From Stagnimonas aquatica (GTDB taxonomy: Bacteria > Pseudomonadota > Gammaproteobacteria > Nevskiales > Nevskiaceae): a DNA stretch of 64,000 nucleotides. The stretch spans positions 62,001 through 126,000 of the forward strand of contig NZ_RJVO01000006.1 in assembly GCF_003730135.1 (NCBI RefSeq), in the 5' to 3' direction. Of the stretch, positions 55,039 through 63,840 are shown in pieces (positions within the stretch are counted from its first letter, which is position 1; every line of letters starts with the position of its first letter). The translations under genes were made by a program, and so were the position numbers. The notes under the pieces are model-generated. The model worked only from the letters and a program-made list of their open reading frames with translations. It ran no database searches and was not told where the DNA came from.

Positions 55039-55710
55039 ATGCGCAGTCAACGAGGTTTAAGAAGGAGCCTGGCGAGCGTGGCACTGGCGCTGATGCCAGC
55101 CCTGGGCTGGAGCGCGGATCACGCCGACGCACCCAGCTCCACGCTCGATCCCTCGGCGGACATCACCGATGTCTTCGTGTTCCGTGAGGGCGGCCGCCTG
55201 GTCGGCGCGATCTGCTTCGGCGGCGCGCCGGTACCGCGCGCGCGGGTGGATGGCCCCACCGGCCGCTACGACCCGAATGTGCTCTTCACCTACGAGATCG
55301 ACCTCAACGGCGACGCCCAGCCCGAGCACGAAATCCTGATCCGCTACGGCCGCAACGCCAAGGGCGAGGCCGGCGTGCAGTTCGAGAACCTGCCGGGCGC
55401 CGGGGCGAAGTTCGTCTCCGGCCCGGTGGAGAAAGTCATCAGCGCGCCCAGCGGCCTGCGGGTCTACAGCGGCCTGCGCGACGACCCCTTCTTCTTCGAC
55501 TTCGTCGGCTTTACCGCCACGCTCGCCAGCTTCAATTCCAGCGACAAACCCAAGGGCACGCTGAAGTTCGACAACGCCCGCGACTCCTTCGCCTTCCGCA
55601 ACCTCACCGCCATCGTCTTCGAGATGGACCCGACCCTGGTGGTCCCGGAGCCGGGCAAGCTGATCCGGGTCTGGGCCACTGCCAACCGGCTGGTCGGGAG
55701 CGCGCCATGA
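55039..55710 (+). CDS. DUF4331-type exported protein
   Basis: A 223-residue protein starting at ATG 55039 (M-R-S-Q-R-G-L-R-R-S), with a signal peptide ending A-L-G-W-S-A (about 28). The mature N-terminus D-H-A-D-A-P-S-S is the hallmark of DUF4331, followed by D-I-T-D-V-F-V-F-R. DUF4331 proteins are secreted and of unknown function. It matches only the N-terminal half of a normal family member; the next gene may supply the remainder. Thirty-four bases after the cytochrome, four-base overlap with the next gene. Confidence 0.75.
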   Translation: MRSQRGLRRSLASVALALMPALGWSADHADAPSSTLDPSADITDVFVFREGGRLVGAICFGGAPVPRARVDGPTGRYDPNVLFTYEIDLNGDAQPEHEILIRYGRNAKGEAGVQFENLPGAGAKFVSGPVEKVISAPSGLRVYSGLRDDPFFFDFVGFTATLASFNSSDKPKGTLKFDNARDSFAFRNLTAIVFEMDPTLVVPEPGKLIRVWATANRLVGSAP

Positions 55711-56345
55711 GCGCCCGCCCGAAACTCGCGCCAGGCCTGCTCGCCATCCTCTGTCTGGCTGCCTGCGGCGGTGGTGGTGGCGATGGCGGTAGCGCCGGCA
55801 GCTCTGGCGGGGCTAGCAGCGGTGGCGGCAGCAGCGGCGACTTCAGCTTCTCGACCCAACCGCGCTCCGCCTACGCCCGCGTCGACCGCATGGGCCAGCC
55901 GGTGGTCGCCACGGTGCTGCTGCACACCGAGGACAAGGACCACTTCAATGGCACCGATCCGTCCGAGGACGGCGACTTCTCCTCGCTGATGCTGGAACGT
56001 CTGGAGGAGCTGCACACCGGCCTCGACGACGCGCTGATCGCCAAGGGCATCACCCCTTGCGCGCTGGATGTCTGTGCGCGCCAGGTGGTCAACAAGATCA
56101 TCCCCGACACCTTGCAGCTCGATCTCTCGCAGCCGGACGGCTTCCCCAACGGCCGCCGCTTCGAGGACATCACCGTCGACCGCATCCTGTCGATGGCGCT
56201 GGCCGATACCACCACGCCCGGGGATTGCTACGGCCATCCCTGCGATGTCCACGCCTTCGAGAACCTGCCCAACAACCCGACTCGCAACGAGTCGCCGTTC
56301 CTGGCGCAGTTCCCGTATCTGGCGGCACCGCACCCGCCGCCGTGA
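55707..56345 (+). CDS. Lipoprotein resembling the C-terminal part of DUF4331 proteins
   Basis: A 212-residue lipoprotein: lipobox C-L-A-A-C (Cys 20), then a Gly/Ser-rich linker (21-45). The folded part starts Y-A-R-V-D-R-M-G-Q-P-V-V-A-T-V-L and contains D-K-D-H-F-N and paired cysteines (C-A-L-D-V-C; D-C-Y-G-H-P-C). The R-M-G-x-P-x-V-x-T segment is typical of the second half of DUF4331 proteins, so this and the previous gene look like a split family member. Its TGA overlaps the GTG of the next gene. Confidence 0.6.
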   Translation: MSARPKLAPGLLAILCLAACGGGGGDGGSAGSSGGASSGGGSSGDFSFSTQPRSAYARVDRMGQPVVATVLLHTEDKDHFNGTDPSEDGDFSSLMLERLEELHTGLDDALIAKGITPCALDVCARQVVNKIIPDTLQLDLSQPDGFPNGRRFEDITVDRILSMALADTTTPGDCYGHPCDVHAFENLPNNPTRNESPFLAQFPYLAAPHPPP

Positions 56346-57625
56346 GCGCTGTCCGGGCCACGGCCCTACTGGCTCTGCTGCTGACCCTGGCCGGCTGTCA
56401 GCCATCGGCGCCACCCGCGCCGGCCGCCGCTGCGCCAACGGCGTGGAGCTATGCCGACGAACACGCCAGCAACGAAGCGGCCGTGCGCGAAGCCGAGGCC
56501 GCGCTCGGCAGGGGCTCCGTGGTCTGGCCGCAGTGGGAGACCCTGGCGCGCGCGCAGCTGGCGCTGGCTCAGCTCAGCGGCGACTACCGCCTCTACACCG
56601 CCGCCGAGCAGTCACTGCAAAGGGCCTTCGATCTGGCGGGTGCCGGCAGCGGGCCGTTCCTGGCCCGCGCGCGCTACAACTACACCGTGCACCGTCTGCC
56701 GCTGGTGGCCGCCGATCTCGACGCCGCCGAGCGCGAGAGCAACCCCGACCGCGCCGCCATCCTCGGCCTGCGCGCCGACCTTGCCTTCCAGCGTGGCGAC
56801 TATCCGGCAGCGCTGGAGGGCTATCGCGCCGCGCTGGAGCGTCGCGAAGACCTCCAGGGTCTGGTGCGGCTGGCGCTCTGGCAGGGGCACATGGGCCATC
56901 GCAGCGAGGCGCTGGCCCTGCTCGACCGCGCCGAGCGCATCTATCACGGCGACTCGCCGTTGCCGCGCGCCTGGCTGGCACTGCAACGCGGCCTGCTGGC
57001 GCTGGATCGCGGCGAATGGGATCTGGCGCTGGCGCACTACCAGCACGCGCTGCGCCTACTGCCCGGCTGGTGGCTGGCACGCGAGCACATCGCCGAAATC
57101 CATGTCTTTCAGGGCAAGATCGACCTGGCGCTGGAGGAGTACGCCACGGTGATCCGCGACAGCGGCCAGCCGGAATTCATGGACGCCAGCGCCCATCTGC
57201 TGCGCGAGCGCGGCGACGAGGCCGGCGCCGCGTCCTGGATCGCCCGCGCCCGGGCGCTCTACGAACAAAGGCTGGCGCAGCTGCCGGAAGCCAGCTATGG
57301 CCATGGCCTGGATCACTACCTGCTGTTCGGGACACCGGCCGAGGCCCTGACCCTGGCGCGCCGCAACCACGCTCTGCGACCGAACGGCGAAGCGCAGATC
57401 AAGCTGATCAACGCCCTGTTGCTCGCTGGCGAGCCGCGCGAGGCGCTGACCCTGGCGCGCCGGGCGCTGGCCAGCGGCTGGCGTAGCGCCGAACTGCACG
57501 CGGCGGCGGCCCGCACCTGCGCCGCCAACGGCCTGCTGGATGAGGCCCGGCAGCAGTCGCAGGACGCTCGGGCGCTGAATCCACATGTGGCACGCCAGTA
57601 CGGGCTGCCGGCGGATACGCGCTGA
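56342..57625 (+). CDS. TPR-repeat lipoprotein
   Basis: A 427-residue lipoprotein; GTG start at 56342, overlapping the previous stop. Lipobox L-T-L-A-G-C (Cys about 18), then Pro/Ala linker, then tandem tetratricopeptide helices across nearly the full length (for example L-A-F-Q-R-G-D-Y-P-A-A-L-E-G-Y-R-A-A-L-E and A-L-D-R-G-E-W-D-L-A-L-A-H-Y-Q-H-A-L). TPR lipoproteins usually scaffold protein complexes. As the last gene of the redox operon it may hold or assemble the cytochromes. It ends three bases from the convergent ATPase gene. Confidence 0.8.
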   Translation: MSAVRATALLALLLTLAGCQPSAPPAPAAAAPTAWSYADEHASNEAAVREAEAALGRGSVVWPQWETLARAQLALAQLSGDYRLYTAAEQSLQRAFDLAGAGSGPFLARARYNYTVHRLPLVAADLDAAERESNPDRAAILGLRADLAFQRGDYPAALEGYRAALERREDLQGLVRLALWQGHMGHRSEALALLDRAERIYHGDSPLPRAWLALQRGLLALDRGEWDLALAHYQHALRLLPGWWLAREHIAEIHVFQGKIDLALEEYATVIRDSGQPEFMDASAHLLRERGDEAGAASWIARARALYEQRLAQLPEASYGHGLDHYLLFGTPAEALTLARRNHALRPNGEAQIKLINALLLAGEPREALTLARRALASGWRSAELHAAAARTCAANGLLDEARQQSQDARALNPHVARQYGLPADTR

Positions 57626-57628
57626 ACC

Positions 57629-60217
57629 TCAGCGCGGCCGCTGGCGCCGCTGCAGGGCCAGCAGCAGCGGCATCAGCGCCGCCGCGCCGCAGCAGGCCAG
57701 CAGCAGGGCCGGCGACAGCGCCTCGAAGCGGAACAAGCGCTGCGCCGGCGGCAGGTAGAGCACCACCGCCAGCGCCAGCAGCGCGCCCAGGCTAACGCTC
57801 AGCAGCGGCCAGTTGGGCCGGCGCAGCCGCTGCCGGAAGCCCAGACCGGAGGCCGCCCGGTTGCCGCGCAACAGCGCCAGGTTGCCAAGAACCAGCACGG
57901 TGAAGGCGGCACTGCGCACCAGCTCGGTGGAAGCGTCCAGCGCGCGCAGCGCCAGTACGGTGGCGAGGCAGAGCAGCAGCGCCACCAGGCCCTGGGTCAG
58001 GCTGGCGAACAGCATGCCGGTATCGAACAGCCGCTCCTCGCGCCGGCGCGGCGGCCGGCGCATCGCCGCCGGGTCGCCGCGCTCGGCCTCGAAAGCCAGC
58101 GAGCAGGCCGGGTCGATGATCAGCTCCAGAAACGCGATGTGGGCCGGCAGCAACAGCAGGGGCCAGCCCAGCAGCGCCGGCAGCAGCGACAGGCCGGCGA
58201 TGGGAATGTGCACGGCGATGATGTAGGCCATCGCCCGGCGCAGGTTGTCGAAGATGCGCCGGCCCAGGCGCACGGCGTGGACGATGGAGCTGAAGTCGTC
58301 GTCGGCGATCACCAGGTGCGCCGCTTCGCGGGCGACATCGGTGCCGCGCTCGCCCATGGCAATGCCGATGTCGGCGGCGCGCAGTGCCGGCGCGTCGTTG
58401 ACGCCGTCGCCGGTCATCGCCACCACCTCGCCACGGCGCTGCAAGGCCTGCACGATGCGCAGCTTGTGCGCCGGGCGGGCGCGGGCGATGACGCTGCCGC
58501 GATCCAGCCGCCGCTCCAGCCCGGCCTCGTCCAGGGCCTCGATCTCGGCGCCGGTGAGCACCGCCTCCGGCTCGGCGAGCCCGGCCTCGCGGGCGATGTG
58601 GCTGGCGGTCTCGGGATAGTCACCGGTAATCATCAGCACCCGGATGCCGGCCGCCCGGCAGGCCGCCACCGACTCCGGCACGCCGGCGCGCAGCGGGTCG
58701 CTGAGCCCGAGCAGACCCAGGTACTCGAAGGCGAAGTCGTGCTGGCTGGGTGGCAGCGGGGTCTCCGCCCGCGAGATGTCCTGCTCGGCATGGGTGAGCC
58801 GGGCGCGCGCCACCGCCAGCACCCGCAGGCCGGAGGCGGCGAGCGAGCGCGCCTGCGCGTACACCGCCTCGGCCTGCGCGGCGTCGAGGTGGCAGAGCTC
58901 AACGATGGCCTCCGGCGCGCCCTTGGCCGCCACCGAGCGAGCACCGCCACGCCGCGCCTCCCAGACCTGCGACATCGCCGGCAGCGCCGGCGCCAGCGGG
59001 TACTCGCGCGCCAACCGCCAGTCGGCATGCAGGTGCTCGGCCTCCACCAGATTGCCCAGGCCCAGCGCATTGATGGCGCGCTCCATCGGGTCGAAGGGAT
59101 CGCGGCGGGTGGCGAGGATGGCGAACTCCACCAGCGCGTGCGCGGACTCCGGCAGCGGCTCGCGGCCCACGGCCAGCGCTGAGCCGCCAGCGGGCACCAG
59201 GGCGCGCACGGTCATCCGGTTTTCGGTGAGCGTGCCGGTCTTGTCCACGCACAGCACGGTGGCCGCACCCAGCGCCTCGATGGCGGCGGTGCGGCGGGTC
59301 AGCACCTGGCGCCGCGACATCCGCCAGGCACCCAGCGCCAGGAACACCGTCAGCACCACCGGGAATTCCTCCGGCAGCAGCGCCATCGCCAGCGCCAGAC
59401 CTGCCAGCAGACCCTCCAGCCAACTGCCGCGCGCCAGGCCCAGCACCAGGGTGATGAGCAGGCTCAAGGCCAGCGCCAGCAGCGCCACCCGCCGCACCAT
59501 GCGGCCGGTTTCCTGTTGCAGGCGGGTGGGCTGCTCGGTGATGGCGCCGAGCGCCTGGCCGATGCCGCCCATGGCGGTGCCGGCACCGGTGGCGACCACC
59601 CGCGCGACGCCGGTGCCACTGGCCACCAGGCTGCCGCTGAACACCGAGGCGCTGTCCTCGCCGCCCGGCGCCACCAGGCTGGCGCCGGGGTCGGCGCGCT
59701 TGACCACCGCCAGCGCCTCACCGGTGAGCAGGGACTCGTCGATACGCAGATTGCGGGCGTCCAGCAGCAGGCCGTCGGCCGCCACCCGGTCGCCCTCGGC
59801 GAGCACCAGCAGATCGCCGGGCACCACCTCGCGGCCGGGGATGCGCTGGCGCCGGCCGTCGCGGATCACCAGGGCGCGCGGACTGCTGAGTTCGCGCAAG
59901 GCCTCCAGCGCCCGCTGGGTGCGCCGCTTCTGGACGATGGTGATGCCGACGATGAAGGCCAGCGCCACCAGCAGCAGCGCCGCCTCCGAGGGCTCGCCCA
60001 GCAGCAGGTACACCGTGCCGCAGGCGGCGAGCAGCAGGAACATCGGCTCGCGCAGCACCTCGTAGACGATCCAGGCCAGGCTGCGCGGGCGGTCGCGCGC
60101 CAGCTCGTTGGGGCCCAGACGGGCCAGGCGCTCGGCGGCTTCGCCACTGCTGAGACCGCCGGATTGATCTGCGTCCACGCGCGAGGTCCGTGTTGGGGAG
60201 CCAGTGCCAGGCAGCAT
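57629..60217 (-). CDS. Cation-transporting P-type ATPase (P2A, calcium type)
   Basis: An 862-residue (or 849 from GTG 60178) inner-membrane ATPase. It has an N-terminal cation-ATPase domain (G-L-S-S-G-E-A-A-E-R-L), T-G-E-A phosphatase motif, the P2-type M4 ion site L-L-P-E-E-F-P-V-V, phosphorylation site D325-K-T-G-T, hinge G-D-G-V-N-D-A-P-A-L, and about ten TM segments. The ion may be Ca2+ or Mg2+; the family is not ion-resolved here. An FNR/ANR-type box sits upstream with geometry that places transcription start inside the first 13 codons, so GTG 60178 may be the real start. Confidence 0.9.
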   Translation of the reverse strand: MLPGTGSPTRTSRVDADQSGGLSSGEAAERLARLGPNELARDRPRSLAWIVYEVLREPMFLLLAACGTVYLLLGEPSEAALLLVALAFIVGITIVQKRRTQRALEALRELSSPRALVIRDGRRQRIPGREVVPGDLLVLAEGDRVAADGLLLDARNLRIDESLLTGEALAVVKRADPGASLVAPGGEDSASVFSGSLVASGTGVARVVATGAGTAMGGIGQALGAITEQPTRLQQETGRMVRRVALLALALSLLITLVLGLARGSWLEGLLAGLALAMALLPEEFPVVLTVFLALGAWRMSRRQVLTRRTAAIEALGAATVLCVDKTGTLTENRMTVRALVPAGGSALAVGREPLPESAHALVEFAILATRRDPFDPMERAINALGLGNLVEAEHLHADWRLAREYPLAPALPAMSQVWEARRGGARSVAAKGAPEAIVELCHLDAAQAEAVYAQARSLAASGLRVLAVARARLTHAEQDISRAETPLPPSQHDFAFEYLGLLGLSDPLRAGVPESVAACRAAGIRVLMITGDYPETASHIAREAGLAEPEAVLTGAEIEALDEAGLERRLDRGSVIARARPAHKLRIVQALQRRGEVVAMTGDGVNDAPALRAADIGIAMGERGTDVAREAAHLVIADDDFSSIVHAVRLGRRIFDNLRRAMAYIIAVHIPIAGLSLLPALLGWPLLLLPAHIAFLELIIDPACSLAFEAERGDPAAMRRPPRRREERLFDTGMLFASLTQGLVALLLCLATVLALRALDASTELVRSAAFTVLVLGNLALLRGNRAASGLGFRQRLRRPNWPLLSVSLGALLALAVVLYLPPAQRLFRFEALSPALLLACCGAAALMPLLLALQRRQRPR

Positions 60218-60240
60218 AGGCCGGGCGGTCGCTCTGGCCC

Positions 60241-60254
60241 TTGACCAGGGTCAA
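60241..60254. promoter_or_regulatory. FNR/ANR-like box TTGACC-AG-GGTCAA
   Basis: A perfect palindrome matching TTGAY-N4-RTCAA in the divergent region between the P-type ATPase and cardiolipin synthase genes. On the ATPase side, a -10-like TATGCT at 60217-60212 would put +1 near 60205, about 42 bases from the box centre: the classic activating position for FNR-family proteins. Confidence 0.6.
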
Positions 60255-60360
60255 CGCCCGTGCCGGGCGAGCCGGCAAGGTCGTACATACTGGCGAGGTC
60301 CGTTTCCGGAGCCTGCGAGATGAGCCCGCTTCGCGCCCGCGCCGCGCCAGCCAGACAGCC

Positions 60361-61797
60361 ATGAACCTGAGCCTGCCCGAGGGCAGCCAGTGGCTGCTGG
60401 CGCTGGATCTGCTGCTGGTGCTGCCCACCGTCGGCCACATCCTGCTGCACAAGCGCGACCCGCGCTCGGCCTGGGGCTGGATCGCGGTCTGCGCGCTGTT
60501 CCCGCTGTTCGGCCCGCTGCTCTACTGGCTGTTCGGGGTCAACCGCATCCGCCAGCGGGCGCGGCAACTGCTGGGCGCCGAGGCGGCCGGCCATGCCCAG
60601 CACCAGGCGCAGACCCAGCTGTTCGGCGATCTGCCGGCCGCCGCCAGCCAGGAACTGCGCGAGCTGGTGCGGCTGGGCGGCGCGCTCACCGGCCGGGCGC
60701 TCACCGGCGGCAACCGCATCACGCCCTTGCGCGACGGCGACGAGGCCTATCCGGCGATGCTGCGCAGCATCGCCGAAGCCAGGCAGACGCTGCACCTGGC
60801 CAGCTACATCTACCTCGGGGATGCCTGCGGCGAGGAGTTCGCCCGCGCGCTGGCCGCCGCCCAGGCGCGCGGCGTGCGCCTGCGGGTGCTGCTCGATGGC
60901 GCCGCCGATGCCTTCTACCGGCCGCGCGCCAGCCGCCTGCTGGCGCGGCACGGCGTCACGGCGGCGCGCTTCCTGCCGCCGCGCTGGTTTCCGCCGCTGC
61001 TGCACCTGAACCTGCGCAACCACCGCAAGCTGCTGATCGCCGATGGCGAGATCGCCTACACCGGCGGCATGAACATCGCCGGCTACCACCGTGGCGTGGG
61101 CGGGCAGCCCGCCAAGGTGACCGATCTGCACTTCCGGGTCGAAGGCCCGCTGGTCGCGCAACTGGAGGAGGTGTTCCTCGCCGACTGGCAGTTCGCGACC
61201 GGCGAGACGGTGCCGGCGGCGCCGGCACCGGCACCGGTGGTCGAAGGCCAGGCGCTGGCGCGCACCGTCACCGACGGCCCCAACGAGGAACTCGACCGCC
61301 TGCTGATGCTGCTGCTCGGCGCGCTCGCCAATGCCCATCAGCGGGTGTGGATCATGACCCCTTACTTCCTGCCCACCGGGACGCTGATCGGCGCCTTGCA
61401 GTCGGCGGCGCTGCGTGGCGTCGATGTCTGCGTGCTGCTGCCGGAGAACAGCGACCAGCCGTGGATGAACTGGGCCACCCGCAACGTGCTCTGGCAACTG
61501 CTCGACCGCCAGGTGCGGGTGCTGGAGCGGCCCGGCCCGTTCGCGCACAGCAAGCTGCTGCTGGTGGACGACTACTACCTGCAATTCGGCTCGGCCAATC
61601 TCGACCAGCGCAGCCTGCGTCTCAACTTCGAGCTGGTGGTGGAAAGCTACGACCGCAGGCTGGCAGCCTGGGCGGCGGCGCACTTCGAGGAAGTGCAGGC
61701 GGTGTCGCGGCCGGTCAGCCGCGCCGCTCTCGACGCCCGCCCGCTGCCGCAGCGCCTGCGCGACGCGCTGTGCTGGCTGATGTCGCCGTATCTGTAG
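60361..61797 (+). CDS. cls: Cardiolipin synthase (phospholipase D family)
   Basis: A 478-residue membrane enzyme that condenses two phosphatidylglycerol molecules to cardiolipin. Start at ATG 60361 (M-N-L-S-L-P-E-G). Two N-terminal TM segments are followed by two phospholipase-D catalytic motifs: H221-R-K-L-L-I-A-D and H396-S-K-L-L-L-V-D, with G-S-A-N-L-D downstream. Divergent from the P-type ATPase. Confidence 0.95.
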   Translation: MNLSLPEGSQWLLALDLLLVLPTVGHILLHKRDPRSAWGWIAVCALFPLFGPLLYWLFGVNRIRQRARQLLGAEAAGHAQHQAQTQLFGDLPAAASQELRELVRLGGALTGRALTGGNRITPLRDGDEAYPAMLRSIAEARQTLHLASYIYLGDACGEEFARALAAAQARGVRLRVLLDGAADAFYRPRASRLLARHGVTAARFLPPRWFPPLLHLNLRNHRKLLIADGEIAYTGGMNIAGYHRGVGGQPAKVTDLHFRVEGPLVAQLEEVFLADWQFATGETVPAAPAPAPVVEGQALARTVTDGPNEELDRLLMLLLGALANAHQRVWIMTPYFLPTGTLIGALQSAALRGVDVCVLLPENSDQPWMNWATRNVLWQLLDRQVRVLERPGPFAHSKLLLVDDYYLQFGSANLDQRSLRLNFELVVESYDRRLAAWAAAHFEEVQAVSRPVSRAALDARPLPQRLRDALCWLMSPYL

Positions 61798-61913
61798 CTC
61801 TCTCGGGCTTGCGGGTCGCCGGGGCGACGGTCAATGTAGGCCCGGGCGTCCGCCCACCAACCCACGCCAGCGTCGCGGCCCCGGCCCGCGCGTCCGGCCC
61901 CAGGGAGAGGTCG

Positions 61914-63002
61914 ATGTCCGCCCCCGAGCCACCGCTGCAACAGTTCGAGTTCGTACTCCGCCTTGCGGTGGCCCTGCTGCTGGCGGTGGGCTGCTGGCTG
62001 GTGCTGCGGCCGTTCTTCTCGGCGATCCTGTTCGCGGCGGTGATCGCAGTCTCCACCCGGCCGCAATACCACTGGCTGCGTCGGCGTCTGGGCGGGCGCG
62101 AACGCAGCAGTGCCCTGCTCGCCTGCGCCATCGTCAGCGCGCTGGTGATGCTGCCGGCGGCGCTGATTGCCGCCTCCATCGGCGACGCCCTCGCCTGGCT
62201 GCTCGGGCTCTACGACGACTGGAGCCGTGGCGGGCTGCCGGCGCTGCCGGACTGGCTGCTTGCAACGCCGCTGCTGGGGCCCTGGCTGCTCGACTACTGG
62301 CAGCAGCTGGCGCGCGGGGAACTGCTGGCCAGCGGCACCGCCGACTACCTCGCCGAAACCCTGCGCGGCCTGGCCCTGAACTCCGGCCGCGCCGCCGGCA
62401 ACGGCCTGTTGCAGCTCGCTCTGGCGCTGCTGGTGCTGTACTACTTCTACGTCGAGGGCGACCGTCTGGCCGAGCGTCTGCACCGGCTCGCCGGCCGCAT
62501 CGGCGGCGCGCTCGGGCCAGAGCTGCTGGGGACCGCCCGCAACACCGTGGTCAGCGTCATGGTCGCCATCGCCGGTACCGCGATGGCGCAGGCGATGGTG
62601 GCGGTGCTCGGCTTCAGCATCGCCGGCGTGCCGGCGCCGCTGCTGCTGGGTGCGGCCACCTTCCTGCTGTCGATGGTGCCGATCGGCCCGCCGCTGATCT
62701 GGGGCGGCGCGGCGCTCTGGCTGTTCCGCCAGGGCGACACCGGCTGGGCGGTGTTCATGGTGCTCTACGGCCTGCTCTGCATCAGCACCGTCGATAACGT
62801 CGTGAAGCCCTTCCTGATCAGCCGCGGCTCGCACCTGCCCTTCGTGCTCACCCTGCTGGGCGTGCTTGGCGGACTGGCCGCGTTCGGGCTGATCGGCCTG
62901 TTCCTGGGGCCGGCGATCCTGGCGCTGGCGATCAACCTGAGTTCGCATTGGCTGGCGCTGATCCGTCCTGCGGGAGCCGACCACGATGCCCCGCACACCT
63001 AG
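61914..63002 (+). CDS. AI-2E family transporter (PerM/YdiK-like permease)
   Basis: A 362-residue polytopic inner-membrane protein; ATG 61914 preceded by a good CAGGGAGAGG site. About eight TM segments and the family's C-terminal hallmark P-I-G-P-P-L-I-W-G-G and D-N-V-V-K-P-F-L-I-S-R-G. Family members have been linked to AI-2 export or Na+/H+ exchange; the substrate here cannot be told. It overlaps the CHAD gene by 17 bases. Confidence 0.9.
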   Translation: MSAPEPPLQQFEFVLRLAVALLLAVGCWLVLRPFFSAILFAAVIAVSTRPQYHWLRRRLGGRERSSALLACAIVSALVMLPAALIAASIGDALAWLLGLYDDWSRGGLPALPDWLLATPLLGPWLLDYWQQLARGELLASGTADYLAETLRGLALNSGRAAGNGLLQLALALLVLYYFYVEGDRLAERLHRLAGRIGGALGPELLGTARNTVVSVMVAIAGTAMAQAMVAVLGFSIAGVPAPLLLGAATFLLSMVPIGPPLIWGGAALWLFRQGDTGWAVFMVLYGLLCISTVDNVVKPFLISRGSHLPFVLTLLGVLGGLAAFGLIGLFLGPAILALAINLSSHWLALIRPAGADHDAPHT

Positions 63003-63840
63003 CCTGTCGACCCTGGCCGCCGCCATCGCCGAGGAGTTGCTGACGGCGATGCAGGCGACGCGCGCCAGCGGCGCCGACATCGACAGCCTGCATCGCCTGC
63101 GGGTCGCGGCACGGCGCCTGCGGGCCTTGCTCTCGCTCAGCTGCGAGCGCCTGCCGGAGACTGGGTGGCGCCCCCTGCACGCTGCCTTGCGCGCGCTGCT
63201 GCGCGCCACCGGGCCGACCCGTGACTGGCAGGTGCTGCGGACCGAAACCCTGCCGGCCCTGCTGCCTGCCGTCGAGGCCGAAGCCGGGGTCCGCTCCCGT
63301 CTGCTCGACGCGGCCGGGCGGCAGGAGAGCATCGCGCGCCGCCGGGTCGGCGTGGCCTTGCAAGGCCAACCGCTGCTGGCACTGCTGCTGGCGCTGGAAG
63401 GCTATCTGCTCGCCTGCGCGACCCTCGAAGCCGATGACGAGGCGTTTGGCCAGACCGCCACCCGCGTACTGGAGCGGCAGCACCGGCGGCTGCGACATCG
63501 CGCCCGGCATCTGCAGCGCGACGATCCCGAAGCCCTGCACCAGTTGCGGCTGCGGCTGAAGGCGCAGCGCTACCGGGTGGAGCTGCTGGCGCCCGGCTAT
63601 CCGGGCAAGGCGGTGCGGCGCTACCTGGCGCGGCTCAAACGCCTGCAGGACCAGCTCGGGCAGTTGCAGGATCTGCAGGTGGCGCAACAGCACCTGCGCG
63701 GGCTCCGGCTGCCAAACGCACCGACGCGGGCGCTGCGCCGGCAACTGTGCCAACGCTGCGCCGAGACCGCAGCAACGCGGCTGGCGAACATCAAGGGCCT
63801 GCGCCTGCGCGACGACGGCTTCCGGCGGTTCTGGGACTAG
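62986..63840 (+). CDS. CHAD domain protein
   Basis: A 284-residue all-alpha cytoplasmic protein with conserved histidine/arginine helices (I-D-S-L-H-R-L-R-V-A-A-R-R-L-R-A-L at about 33-49; A-L-H-Q-L-R-L-R-L-K-A-Q-R-Y-R at about 184-198). This is the CHAD fold, which binds inorganic polyphosphate. No CYTH triphosphatase domain is attached. Translationally coupled to the upstream permease. Confidence 0.88.
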   Translation: MPRTPSLSTLAAAIAEELLTAMQATRASGADIDSLHRLRVAARRLRALLSLSCERLPETGWRPLHAALRALLRATGPTRDWQVLRTETLPALLPAVEAEAGVRSRLLDAAGRQESIARRRVGVALQGQPLLALLLALEGYLLACATLEADDEAFGQTATRVLERQHRRLRHRARHLQRDDPEALHQLRLRLKAQRYRVELLAPGYPGKAVRRYLARLKRLQDQLGQLQDLQVAQQHLRGLRLPNAPTRALRRQLCQRCAETAATRLANIKGLRLRDDGFRRFWD

